Assembly (NCBI GenBank): GCA_032622095.1
Contig: CP136068.1
Location: 157,259,151 to 157,323,150, forward strand
Length of the DNA stretch: 64,000 nucleotides
Source: Siphonodentalium dalli
Lineage: Eukaryota; Mollusca; Scaphopoda; Gadilida; Siphonodentaliidae
Reading direction: 5' to 3'
Shown here: piece by piece, positions 34,620 through 46,234 of the stretch
How positions within the stretch are numbered: position 1 is the stretch's first letter
Layout: the number at the start of each line of letters is the position of its first letter
Translations under genes and position numbers: made by a program
The notes under the pieces: model-generated
What the model was told of the DNA's origin: nothing
What the model saw: only the letters and a program-made list of their open reading frames with translations
Databases searched by the model: none

Positions 34620-35021
34620 ATTGTCACGATTTGACCTGTACAAAACACTCCCCGGACAAAAGTTACCCTAGGTATCAAATTTCGCCGAAATCCCTCCGTT
34701 TTATCCGAATTGACCTTGAACTGACCATTTTAAAGATCAATGTCAGGACGGGTTCACGATTTGACATGTCCAAAACACTCCCCGGACAAAAGTACACCTA
34801 GGTATCAAATTTCGTGAAATCCGTCTGTTTTACCCGAGTTGACCTTGGATTGACCTTTTAGAAGGTTAAGTTCACGTCGGGGGTCACGATTTGACCCGTC
34901 CAAAACATTCCCTGGACAAAAGTACCCATATCTATCAAATTTCGTCAAAATCCGTCCAGCAGTTTTCCGACCATAGCTAACAGACAAACAGACAGACAGA
35001 AGTCCCAAAATATATATTAGA
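34620..35021 (-). mobile_element. Helitron-like element H2, 3-prime truncated
   Basis: Minus strand: 5-prime TCTAATATATATTTTGGGAC at 35021 leftward, TGTCTGT run, then three units carrying TTTTGGACGGGTCAAATCGT and the paired TGACCTT blocks. The terminal hairpin and CTAG are absent at the left, where the third copy of the local tandem repeat begins. It is very close to H1. Confidence 0.7.
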
Positions 35022-35602
35022 TTTAGAAATGTCAATGCAAGTCCACCATCAGATCACAAAGCACCATTATGCATGCATTCACACGAAGAGGAACACACAT
35101 ATGCGAATAACACACATGGAGTGGGATACCATGGAAGTATATCTGATTCCATGGAATCTGACCTCTAGTTGTAGTTCATTTTGTTTTCACTTTTTTAAAA
35201 GCGCCATTTTTTCAATCAAAATTTCTAGACTTTGATTCCCCAACCTTGTCGCCCCTTGGTCGCTATGTTTGGTATCATAATTTCGGAACAGAACTATATA
35301 CGGTGTTATAATGGCTTCTCATTTGGTATATACATAAGTTCGTGTCTATTTTGTTGTATCAGATCTGACCAGTAAAACTGTCATCTCGATGTATCACAAG
35401 TGAAAAACTATGAGCCTAATATTGTCTGATTGTTGTAATGGACGATTCATTATTTCGCATTAATTAACCGATACGTATTATACAGTGTTATGACTTAATG
35501 CATGTGTAATGGCGTTGTCGGTTATTCGAAAAATATACCCAAATATGTCTTACAGAGACGCACATGACAATTGGAACTTATTCCCTATTCCTTATTTTAA
35601 AA
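35022..35602. other. Non-coding gap inside the transposon
   Basis: No gene. The string ATTGGAACTTATTCCCTATT then CCTTATTTTAAAAAA at 35568-35606 echoes the transposon's left terminal text near 32025-32055, so a piece of TIR may be duplicated here. Confidence 0.45.
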
Positions 35603-35934
35603 AATGTCGCTTTCGACCGATTTGACGGCATGGGTGGGTGGCCCGCCCCAAATACCACATAGAAACACCCCGACCTATCACCCTTGGGGGTACCACCCCG
35701 AGGGGGTAAACATGGAGTACGGAGCAATTATGAGAACGTTAGGAATTTCGGCAAGGGTGTGTGGCACGCCCCAAATACCACCTAGAAACACCCCGATTCC
35801 CTACCCATCGCCGGGGTGGGGGTACCACCCGAGGGAGTAAACATAGGGTACGGAGCAATTTCGAGAATGGAAAGGATTTCGGCTGATTTGACGGCATGGG
35901 TGGGTGGCCCGCCCAAATACCACCTAGAAACACA
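35603..35934. repeat. Subterminal tandem repeat, three units
   Basis: Units of about 130 bp containing GACGGCATGGGTGGGTGGCC, CGCCCCAAATACCACMTAGA-type text, GGGGGTACCACCC and GGAGCAATT(T/A)(C/T)GAGAA. The same module, diverged, lies in both TIR bases (32880-33010 and 38380-38500). The last unit abuts the broken 3-prime end of the pseudogene. Confidence 0.75.
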
Positions 35935-38322
35935 TGGACACCGTGTTTGTCAAGCCAGTCCAAGAACATATCTAGGATAGGCCGGGGCACGGTGCAGACC
36001 TTGTCCCAGATGATGACGCGTGGGATGAACTTCTGTCCCATGCGGTCGGGCGTCCAGTTAGTGTGGCCACTACATCGGAAGAAGCTGTGGTAAGTCTGGG
36101 CTTTGACCCATCGGGCCCGAATTCCTTGGCGAGGCGGTGGGTTGGGCTAAACACGAGGGGGTCTATTGCATTGAAGAGCTCGATTGCTCTTGTGATCTTG
36201 ACACTGCCCCTACCACCATTACGGTAGCTGAGCCGGTGGTGAGACAATGTGTCATTGTAGCACGGTGCAATTCTGGGTTGGTGCTCCTTTGCTTGGCTCC
36301 GTTCGGGATTGGGGAAGTAGGCAGCATGTTCCTTGGCATATACAACTGCTCACCCTTGTCGTGCCACTGGGCGGCACGAAACCTATCTTGGCGCGGTCGT
36401 CTGAGGGTTGGCCCGTCGTGTTAGAGGAGACAGTTGTAGCAATATCCGGTGTGATGCTCCCCCTGTGGCATGTATGCCTTGACACTGTCGAGCTTGTGCA
36501 GTTTTCTGATCTTCTGGCAACCAGGCTGCGATTTGTTTCTCAAAGCTTAATTATGATAGCCTCTCGGACCTTGAGGGTTTTTATGATACCTGACTCAACC
36601 AGGAAGGCGAGCAGGGGTGTGGGGGCCCAGCCCTGCTCTGCGAAATGCTTTCCGAACCAGGCGGGGATGACGGGATGGATTTCGTCTTGGAACTTCCATT
36701 CCTGGACCTCGGCGAACCCGGTGCCGATATCTTGGGGAGGGGTCGTTGATTGCGACCCGCGTAATGTGGTGGGCGGGATGCCCGAATCTTTCAAAATATG
36801 GCTAGGCGCCACACCGTGGCCTTGGACACTGGCCGGGAAGCAGGCTTTCATGACGATGCTGATGATGTCTCGCGTGTCATAGTCCATGAAATTCCAGAGG
36901 CGACCGTGTCCATGCTCCACACATGCCTTTTGGATGTCGTCGAGTAGGTTAGCCGGGGTCGGTTTCCAACCATTGTGCTCTTTGGCCATTATACTGGCCG
37001 CGTGATTCGCACCAAATGCTCGGTCTGCGAGTGACTCATCACCCATATATCTACAGACGTTCTGGATGCTTTGGTTAGCCTCCTGTGTCCTATAGGTGCG
37101 GCCGTCTTGGAGCACAAACTGGTCGACATTGAGCTGTCTGTCTGCAGCCAGACTGCAATCGTGATTGCTTGCCAGACGTCGGCTTCGTAGAAGTGGATCT
37201 CCCTGGACTGTGGGAAGTGCAGGTCTTTGGACCACGCATGGCCGTTGTGGCAGATGAGCTCGATTGGTCTGTGCCGGCACTGGTATTTTCCACTGTTATA
37301 GATGTCCTCACCGGCTATATCCCTGATACTGATTGCTCGCTTCAGTATCTTCTCCAAGTCTGCAACGTCCTCGATCGTGGCGCCTGTTTGGTGAACTCGC
37401 CTCTCCCACTCCTCAATTTTTTCTCCTCGTGGGTGTAAGTCCCTGCCCTCTCAGATCACCTTCAAAATGTTCCACCACTCTCTGGGTAACAGAGTTGAGG
37501 TCGCCGTCCATCATTGGAGATAGGTTTGCAAGGTCTGGGTCTCTGAGGGGGTAGACAGCGTATACAACCGCGGTGACTGGGTAGGCGTTCTGGTAAAACA
37601 CCTGATCGATTCCGCTCAACGCACCGGGTTTCGTGTCTTGAGTGATTTCAACAATACCCTGGCCCTTCTTCCCCTCTGAATGTTCTGACCGGGTCGAACT
37701 TATCCTCGACGACCCACTTACCATCGTCATGCTCGCGCAAGTACTTGATTCTTAGGACGAACTCGCCCTCTGATATAGTCGTGAGGAGCTGTGCTGCCCT
37801 TTCATTCGCCATGCGGGCATTTAGGTATTTTTGACCCCCGTGGACGCCATCGGCGTCGTTGGCGTCGACTCTCTCTACTTTCCATGTGAAATAGACTGCG
37901 CATGCGCCGTCGACTTCAAACTCGTCTTTGGCATCGTTCATCATGCCAACCCACGGTTCGTCGACCGGGAGCTTGACGGGGTGCGGGACCCGGATATCCA
38001 GGTCAAATTTTCCATTCTCCCTCAGTTTTCTGAGAACCACACGGCCTTCTTGTACGATATTCCGCAAGACATCCCACCGGGGCTTCCCTATGTCACCGCG
38101 CCTCAACAGTTCTCTTCGCCTGGTTGGTCTCTTCTCGAGCGCTTTCGCGCGCAGAGACGCTGTAACCTCGGCTTCGATCTGTTTAATCTCGGGTTCTCTC
38201 TGACCGCGCTTGTGGGGATTGCTCCAATCCCCAAGAATAGACGGGAACCGGCCTGTCTTCTGGGCCCGCTGTAGACGTAAAACACGCTCTGGGGAACGGT
38301 GGGATATAATTGCCGTGATCAT
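35935..38322 (-). pseudogene. Decayed family B DNA polymerase - SF1 helicase gene
   Basis: GC-rich coding-like block on the minus strand. The likely start is the ATG at 38322-38320, about 55 bp inside the right TIR. The N-terminal part (to about 37690) is not a domain I can name. The frame then shifts near 37700, again at an A run (37419-37424) and near 37140. A conserved-looking block reads HNGHAW...DLHFPQSREI (37290-37210). Around 36870-36835 SIVMKACFPAS resembles family B polymerase motif A (D-x-x-x-x-YP), with Val where Asp is expected. At about 36490 the reading jumps to LHKLDSVKAYMPQ and no motif B or C is found, suggesting an internal deletion. Then a P-loop-like GGRGSVKIT (36217-36191, the Gly-Lys pair altered), LVFSPTHRLAKE, and Walker-B-like VIIWDKVC (36017-35994, usual Glu replaced by Lys). 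The gene stops abruptly against the tandem repeat at 35934. From memory, similar fused proteins are predicted in Rhizophagus fungi; unverified. Confidence 0.65.
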
Positions 38323-38376
38323 ACTAGAAATTTTGATTGAAAACAAATGGCGCTCTTAAAAAAGTGAAAACAAAAT

Positions 38377-39520
38377 TGGCTGAAATCCTTACCGTTCTCC
38401 AAAATGGTCCATACCACCCCATCAGGGAGGCACCATATGGGGGTGATGGTGGGGTAGAGATGTTTCTAGGGGATATTTGAGACAAGATGCCATCAAATTG
38501 GCCGAAATCATCAGTGTTCTCGAAAATGATCCGTCAGCCCACTTTTTCGGACTTGACCCAAATATTTTTCGACCAATTTCCGTTCATTTTGGACTTTGCC
38601 AATTTTCGAGGCATTTTTGAACATTTTTCCAAAATATTCTCACAGGAAATTTTGTCTTGCCCTACATAAGACGCTGCCATGGTCATTTGCCACATTTCCC
38701 CAAAATTTCCTGACCGAGCAGAGCGGTAATTTCTATTTCACCCACTTTTTGGGACTCGACCCAAAAACTTTTCGGCCCAAAAAGTTCGGCCCAGGTGGCC
38801 ATTTTTGAATATGTGACAGTTTGCCACATTTTCCGAAATTTTCCCGACCGAGCAGAGCGAAAACTGGGATTCGACCCAGTTTTTCGGACTCGACCCAAAT
38901 TTTTTTCGGCCCAAATTTTTTGGCCGAGGTGGCCATTTATGACCCCGCACTTGTTTCGGCCAATTTCCGTTCATTTTCGGACTTTGCCTAATTTCGTGCA
39001 TTTTTGAACTTTTTGTCCAAATTTTTTTTACAGGAAATTTTGTCTCGCCCTACTTAAGACGTTGCCATGGTCATTTGCCACATTTTCCCAAATTTTCCTG
39101 ACCGAGCAGAGCAGGGATTTCTATTTGACCCACTTTTTGGAACTCGACCCAAAAACTTTTCGGCCCAAAAAGTTCGGCCCAGGTGGCCATTTTTAATATA
39201 TGACAGTTTGCCACATTTTCCGAAATTTTCCCGACCGAGCAGAGCGAAAACTGGGATTCGACCCAGTTTTTCGGACTCGACCCAATTTTGTTTCGGCCCA
39301 AAATTTTGGGCGAGGTGGCCATTTATGACCCCGCACTTGTTTCGGCCAATTTCCGTTCATTTTCGGACTTTGCCTAATTTCGTGCATTTTTGAACTTTTT
39401 TTCCAAAAAAAATTTTCACAGGAATTTTTTTTCTCGCCCTACTTAAGACGTTGCCATGGTCATTTGCCACATTTCCCAAAAAATTTTGAATAAGAAATAA
39501 GTAACGAAATTCTCGCTGCT
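38377..39520 (-). repeat. Right terminal inverted repeat of the 7.5-kb transposon
   Basis: Reverse complement of 32005-33024 with an extra partial unit. GACCGAGCAGAGCG occurs four times, GGTGGCCATTTATGACCCCG twice. Small ORFs on both strands follow the repeat and are not genes. Confidence 0.82.
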
Positions 39521-39529
39521 TAGGTAAAG

Positions 39530-42500
39530 ATGGTGCTGGTTTAACCAATCAGAGATCAGTATTCTCTGTGCGTGCTCGCCAAAAGGTCATTGAGTTCATT
39601 TCAATGTAAAACTAATGTGAAATTATTGCTGATATATATGGGAAAAGAAATATTCGGTTGATGTGTGCAGATCAACATTAGATCGATCTGTCGATAAAAG
39701 AATTTTTGTACAAAAGGAGGGATTTAATCGATAAATATTGATTTTGAAATGGACGGTATATGTTCACATGCGCTATATATAGAGGGACAAATCTGCCGGT
39801 GCTCTCAGGGGGGGTGGTCTGCAAAATAATTCCGTATATATAGGGCCGGGGTGGGTGGGTGGTCCAGAGGCGGAAAAAATGGTGCTTGTAAATTTTTCCA
39901 AAATGTTTTTTTTTCAAACAATTTACAAGTACTGACCATGTAATGTTGTTTGTAAGCATGTTAGTACCATGCTTGTTGTTATAGGGCTATTTAGGCAGCT
40001 AAAGTGACTCTTTAGCCTCAGATTTAGCAACATTCTGGATTTCACAGTATCCCGGACCACTTCACAGTGGACCACCGTATTAACGTTCAGGAAACTTATG
40101 ATCAACGGAACTTTTTCGGAAGAAATATTTAGTAACAAAATTAATATATTACCCAGTTGTATTATCTGAATAAAAGTAATAAAACAAAAAAAATCTATCA
40201 CAAATTGGATACTACGTGGTGAATACTCAATGATGACTACTAGTAGATATCATTAACCTGATTGTTGCATAACATGAAATTGAAAAGGGTATCTTATAAA
40301 TTTCTAATGTCTGAAATACTGTCTTGTTCTGGCATGTAATCAAATTCATTCCTTCTGGTTATTTCTCATCTTGAATGATTGCAAGTAATGTTAATTTGCA
40401 ACAATTACCCAAATAAAACTGAATTGGTTATGATGAATGACATTACTGTTTACTGCTCAGACAATCCCAAACGAAGGTGACGCTATTCTCATTGAATTTC
40501 CGAACTTCATCTGAGAGCTTTACTGCTCAACAAGACGAAACTAAAATACTAATTATATACTGTTATCACTTACAAATAGATGAACTGAAATAATGTGATG
40601 CATTCAGATGCATTGAGAAATGACATTCAATTCTTCATTCTGGTCTATCACCATACCAAACCACATCAAAATTTGACAACCGACACTTAAACTTTGTATG
40701 GACTGAATTTCATAAAGTCGAACAGGGCCCATAACTCTGGTAGACATTGGTGGTCACAACCCGCGATATTATGCATATTCGTCCCCCATTTCTGGTCCGT
40801 CACCATGCCATAGGGCATCAAATATGACAACTGACTCTTGAGTTAAAATTCAAAATGTTTGTACGGACAGGCGGCTTGAGACGTCAACTATATACCCGCC
40901 GACTAATATCGGGCAGTATAATAACCATATATCTATGTGTATACATAAACAAAAAAACAATTCCTCTCCCACCCCATCCCATTGGATAAGACTAAAGAGT
41001 TCTTTGATCATGCACATATAATTATGGAACCCCTGACCTGTTTACCACTATTTACACTGGCCAGTGTTCTCTGTCAGACACAACACACTCGATATATTAA
41101 GGTTATAATGGGGTCTATGGCAATTTGTAACATATAGTGTACCTACACAATGCTTAATTAATATTGTTGTTAGATACTGAAAACACCAAGAAACACATGT
41201 AAATACAGTATATTTTTCGTTTTTCTGATCTGTGTTTACCAATTAGTAAGGCAGTTAACACAGTTATTGAAGAACGGCTAAAAAAAACTCTGAAATTTTG
41301 ATAAAAACATGAGAAACGGGGGGTGGGTCCCCAAAATTTTGGAGGAAAAAATATTTTTTTTGCAAATATGGGGTGGTGGGTCCCTCGAGGTTGGAAAAAA
41401 ACTTTTTGGGCCCTATATGTGCAATTTTTTTCCAGACCCCACCCCCCCCCCCTGGTGCTCTCCCTAAATTTATTGTTCAGCGTCTGTTTTCGAAGTTTTG
41501 GAACAGTTTTAACCTAGAATTGTGTATCATTATTGGAAAATATAAGCTTTGTCTTGATCGATTGGTGTTGGAATTTTAAGAATCGGTTTGTGAATTATGG
41601 CCGTTAGAATAATCGGCCATAATGTTTCGAGAAAGATTAACTTGAAGTTTTGACGCTCTTGGCAGACAATATTCGGTGTCAAAAATGAGTACATGCTATG
41701 GATAGAAATGGAATTGAGAGGCGTTTGTGATATCAATTGAAAGATGAATTCTTCACCGATCCACCCGTGGTGACATCGATGCTATCTTTCTCTGATAAAT
41801 GGGTTAAATTTGTCAATTTTCCGAGCGATGGTAAACCGGGGGAAATCCTATCGTTCACCTTGTCTCTTACATGTATGTGCTGCCATAACGTTAAATATGC
41901 GCGTATATAGGGGCGGCGCATAAGGGTAGTGCGGAGTGGGGGCAGCGGAGTGCGTTACAAGTTATAAAACACCGATATCATATAAATACGTTGTGTAAAT
42001 ACAATGTCGCCAATAATATGCATTGTTACATAAAACACCGACATCATATACATACGTGCATGGTATATAATTATACAATGTCGCCAATAATATTCATTGT
42101 TACAAATTTATCAATCGGCAGTGTGGGCCCTGCGTGTCATACATATAAATAAGTGCATGAGGGGGTTACATATAGACCAGTTTAGCATACAAGTTGATAC
42201 AACATATAAACTCAGCAATGTGGGGATACCTGCCAATTCTAAATTTTGGTAAAACATAAATTGAAAATTCATTTCAATGGTTTAGAAAGCCAAATGTTTG
42301 ACGATATTTGCATTAAATTACGACCCAGAAATTAAAATCTAATTTCTTTGTTTTTAACTTTTGAAACCAATTTGCCGTAATAGAGGGTCTATATAGGTAA
42401 GAAATCTCAAACTGACACACATATCGTATCATACAGAAGTGAGGGGGGGGGGGGCAGGAACTCAGATCAATATATATATAGGGGTTAAATGACAATTCTA

Positions 42501-42935
42501 AATTCGAACTAAAACAGAAATCACTCCTGCAGGAAGTTTGCTCCGTACGACATAAAGGGAGATAATTATGTTAGGTTAATGATTGTCAGTGATCAGGAAA
42601 CGCAAACTCGTGGCTGTGTTTATCTCCGGCGAGCCATGTTACAGACATCAAAATCACATTCCCTTCATTAAGTCTGTCTGAGAATATAGATTTCGGAGTA
42701 ACGGCCTGCGTTTTATCCCGACCGAGCAGCGTGGTGTCACAGCGCGAGCGATTTCACGATTTATCGAGCAGAAGACTTATTTCGTCCTCAGCGTGATGTC
42801 ATATGATCCCATGTATATCGGCTGATTACTAACAGAATCTCGCATCGTTAATACAGGTCTTACTTGCCGAAGACGCTCTTAATTACAGGATTTCAATGGG
42901 CGCCACACTATAGCGGGTGAGGTGGGCATTTGTGC

Positions 42936-42937
<2 letters not shown>
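39530..42937. other. 3.4 kb with no gene recognised
   Basis: Mostly unique AT-rich sequence. Pieces of the GGGTGGGTCC/poly-T repeat lie at 39830-39925 and 41310-41460. A 72-bp segment (AAAACACCGA(T/C)ATCATATA...CAATGTCGCCAATAATAT) occurs twice at 41965-42100. Two diverged copies of a CTGGTC(T/C)(A/G)TCACCAT segment lie near 40640 and 40790. All ORFs are under 95 codons and without domains. Confidence 0.5.

Positions 42938-42977
<40 letters not shown>
42938..42977. repeat. (TA)n microsatellite
   Basis: About 20 TA units directly outside the CTAG end of the next element. (TA)n also lies at 43718-43750 and 57519-57563, always touching Helitron-like ends. Confidence 0.9.
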
Positions 42978-42978
<1 letters not shown>

Positions 42979-42979
<1 letters not shown>

Positions 42980-43712
42980 TAGAAGGTGACCCGACTTCGT
43001 CCGGGCTTTGACCTTGAATTGTCTATTTTGAAGGCCAAGGTCAAGTGGGGTCACGATTTGACCCGTCCAAAACACTGCCCGAACAAAAGTACCCGTCGAA
43101 ATCCATCCGGTTTTACCCGATTTGACCTTGAATTGATCATTTTGAAGGTCAAGGCAGGTCGGGGTCACGATTTGACCCGTCCAAAACACACAGTGGACAA
43201 AAGTAACCCTATGTATAAAATTTCGTCGAAGTACCATCAATATTGGCGATTTGACCTTGAATTGACCCGATTTCAAGGCCAAGGTCACGTCGTACGGACA
43301 AATGAATATGCTTATGAGACTCCCCATACGAAAGTATCCCCACATACCAAGTTTCATCGAAATCCCGTGATATTCGGGCGTTTGACCTTGAATTGACCCG
43401 ATTTCAAGGTCAAGGTCACGTCGCACGGGCAAATGAATATGCTCATGAGACTCACCATACGAAGGTACCCCCACATACCAAGTTTCGTCGAAATCCCGTG
43501 ATATTCGGGCGTTTGACCTTGAAATTACCCGATTTGAAGGTCAAGGTCACGTCGCACGGGCAAATCAATAGGCATATGTCACCCCCGGCCGAAAATACCA
43601 CCACATACCAAGTTTCATCGAAATCGGGTGGGCCGTTTTCGAGTTCATCGCGAACACACACACACACACTCAGAGATAGATACACACACAGACAGATCTT
43701 ACAAAATATATA

Positions 43713-43716
<4 letters not shown>
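42979..43716 (-). mobile_element. Helitron-like element H3
   Basis: Minus strand: the 3-prime end CTAG is at 42982-42979, preceded by the hairpin CCCGGACGAAGTCGGG. The core has five to six diverged units of 110-125 bp with paired TGACCTT blocks and AATATCACGGGATTTCG. The 5-prime region has GTGTGTGTG and TATTATATATTTTG near 43716. It faces H4 head to head across a (TA)n tract. Confidence 0.75.
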
Positions 43717-43750
<34 letters not shown>

Positions 43751-43751
43751 A

Positions 43752-44500
43752 TCTATTATATATTTTGAAAGATCTGTGTGTGTATCTATCTATCTGTCTG
43801 TCTGTCAGTAATCGATGGACTCAAATACGGCTGAGCCAATTTCGATGAAACTTGGTATGTGGGGGTATTTTCGGGTCAGGACTAACATAGGCCTATTAAT
43901 TTGTCCGTGCGAGGTCAACTTTTCACGTGCCGAGGTCAAATCTGTTTTTACGCCGTTTTGCGCTAATATATTTCAGTTCGGTGCTTACAAATCGATTCGA
44001 AACAGCGCGAATAATAACATGCCAGTCATAATAATGACACTATGAGAATCTTTCGTGTTTCCTCTTTCCAACGATATATAATATGTATGTATCCGTTTTA
44101 GTTATCTGCCTCAATTATTAAGAAGAAGTGGTACGATCTTCTATCAGGGTAAAAACAATGCGTAACTTCTATGACGTCGTTAGAGGTCATAAAGTTAGAT
44201 CACGTTAACTCTTAACCTGCCGATGCATTTGACTGTTTCAGACGTCTTGGCGATATCTCGGGCACCGATGGTAATTTATCTTTACGTTGAAACTTGATAA
44301 TTAATGAGCGTGTGTATATGAGGCGCGTTTATATACTTCAGTGGAAATCAAATCGGGATGGATTTCGACGGGTACTTTTGTCGGGTACTTTTGTTCGGGC
44401 ACTGTGTTTTGGACGGGTCAAATCGTGACCCCACTTGACCTTGGCCTTCAAAATAGACAATTCAAGGTCAAAGCCCGGACGAAGTCGGGTCACCTTCTAG
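43752..44500 (+). mobile_element. Helitron-like element H4
   Basis: TCTATTATATATTTTGAAAG, (TCTG)n, ATCGATGGACTCAAATACGG, then about 430 bp of unrelated filler (43950-44380), then TTTTGGACGGGTCAAATCGT and the terminal CCCGGACGAAGTCGGGTCAC then CTTCTAG. Next element starts at the following base. Confidence 0.75.
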
Positions 44501-44522
44501 TCTATTATATATTTTGAAGACC

Positions 44523-44556
<34 letters not shown>

Positions 44557-45127
44557 ATTAATACAAATCTACGATTCTCGACCGATCGGGACGAAACTTG
44601 GTACGTGTGTGTAGTTTGACCAGGCGGTCGTCATTGTCGTATTGGCGAGCCCGTGCGACGCCCGTGCAGCGCATGCGCAAACCAGATCTCGGAAACGGGT
44701 GGACATATCGACTTGAAATTTGCTATGTGAATGTATCTTGCCCCGGCTGCGAATTTTATCGGGTCGCCGAGCCCGTGCGACGCCAGCTTCGCGCATGCGC
44801 AGACGAGATCTCGGAAACGGGTGGAGCTATCGACTTGAAATTTGATATGTGAATGTATCTTGCCCCGGATACGAATTTTATCGGGTCGCCGAGCCCGTGC
44901 GACGCCAGCTTCGCGCATGCGCAGACCAGATCTCGGAACGGGTGGAGCTATCGACTTGAAATTTGGTATGTGAATGTATCTTGCCCCGGATACGAATTTT
45001 ATCGGGTCGCCGTGCCCGTGCGACGCCAGCTTCGCGCATGCGCAGACCATATCTCGGAAACGGGTGGAGCTATCGACTTGAAATTTGGTTTTTGAATAGC
45101 CCGGACAACGTCGGGCTCATCGGCTAG
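44501..45127 (+). mobile_element. Helitron-like element H5
   Basis: TCTATTATATATTTTGAAGA plus (TGTC)n at the 5-prime end. The central array has about 3.5 units of 125 bp (CTCGGAAACGGGTGGAGCTA, CGACTTGAAATTTG, CGCGCATGCGCAGAC). It ends in hairpin CCCGGACAACGTCGGG and CTAG. Small ORFs on both strands reflect the 125-bp array. Confidence 0.75.
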
Positions 45128-45884
45128 TCTATACTATATATTTTGAGACTTCGTATATGTGTGTGTGTGTACTTCATAGAATCCAAAACGCGTGTACAGA
45201 TTGAGCTCAAACTTCCTATGTAAGTGTCAAATCCCACCGACACGACCGTGGTCGCGGTTTAGAAAAGCTCAGAGCACCCGTTCTCCAATCTCAAATCACC
45301 GCAAAGGCACGGCGTGGGTTAATCAAGTGATTATTTAATGAGCGTTTGTTTTTGACGCATCTCTATAAAGAGCGTCTGATTGCCATTCAACGTTATTTGC
45401 ATCTGCAGAGAGATATACGGAACATACATTAAATTTAAAAAACATTTGTTTCTGACCAACCCTGCGAGCACGGATGGCGCGCTTTGTTTTTACAGTATAT
45501 ACTTATATACCGAAATCATCCCAGATAATCACGAATATAGCATCAGATTTCTCCCCAGATATATCGTTATAAAGCTACTAGAATCTGCCAATCTACGGGA
45601 AATTCCAGGGAATGCCGATTGAGCTCAAACTTGCTACCCACGGGAAGTGCCATATATATGAGTGTGTCCTTTATAGACTCGAACCGATTGAGCTCAAACT
45701 TGCTAAATAAGAAAATAGCCCCCAAGCCGTAAATATCAACAACAACGATATTGCTACCTACGGGGAGCAACGTTATTAGCATCTGCAGAATTAAGCAGAG
45801 AGAAAGTGCTTTCCTATTTTTAGAACGCAACACATGTTTACGTCGCGTTGGTGATTGAGGTTCACAACGGGGTTAATTAGTTTA
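45128..45884 (+). mobile_element. Helitron-like element H6, 3-prime end missing
   Basis: TCTATACTATATATTTTGAG, GTGTGTGTG, ACTTCATAGAATCCAAAACG as in H8 and H9. The sequence then diverges, and no hairpin/CTAG is reached before the LINE's 3-prime end at about 45885. The LINE may have landed in it. Confidence 0.6.
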
Positions 45885-46234
45885 GTTTTAGTTTAAACAT
45901 ATTTATTACCAATAAGTATATAACAATACAGATTGGCATTGGGATTGGAGGACAAGTGCGATCCACTTATACATAACCCCCTCTCCCAATTGCCGTTATA
46001 ACACTGATACATAATAATTGGGGTTGTCAACACAATAGGTATAACATATTTACAAGTGTATACATACAGTATATCATTTTATATTATTTGAAAAATAGTT
46101 TGTATAGTCTCACCATCCCACCAATTCTAAATAATTTCAATAATGGTTTCAAGTAGCTGTTTTAAATGTGATACATGTACCTCATGGTGCATTGTTAACA
46201 TTTTTACAATTTGCATTCAAATGATGCGAGCGTC

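Larger units (their letters stand above)
32005..39520. mobile_element. 7.5-kb TIR transposon enclosing a polymerase-helicase pseudogene
   Basis: Begins AGCAGCGTGAATTTCG and ends CGAAATTCTCGCTGCT, flanked by perfect 9-bp copies of TAGGTAAAG. The TIRs are about 1.0 kb (32005-33024) and 1.1 kb (38377-39520) and consist internally of tandem units with GCACGAAATTAGGCAAAGTC, GGAAATTGGCCGAAACAAGT and CGCTCTGCTCGGTC words. Inside lie subterminal GGGTGGGTGGCCCGCC repeats, a tandem repeat, a truncated Helitron-like element and the minus-strand pseudogene at 35935-38322. No transposase or integrase is visible. A 9-bp TSD is seen in Mutator-like and a few other superfamilies; the superfamily is not established. 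Confidence 0.75.

Noticed and set aside
36247-36882. 211-codon plus-strand ORF
   Set aside because: It lies antisense to the polymerase-helicase pseudogene, whose minus-strand frames show recognisable motifs. High GC lengthens antisense ORFs.
37831-38274. 147-codon plus-strand ORF
   Set aside because: Antisense shadow of the N-terminal part of the same pseudogene.
38683-39548. Small ORFs repeated in both TIRs of the 7.5-kb transposon
   Set aside because: They appear on both strands in each tandem unit; repeat composition explains them.
43393-43713. 106-codon ORF with a periodic pattern, and similar ORFs at 42908-43474 and 57008-57576
   Set aside because: They follow the 110-125-bp units of the Helitron-like elements on both strands; no protein domain.
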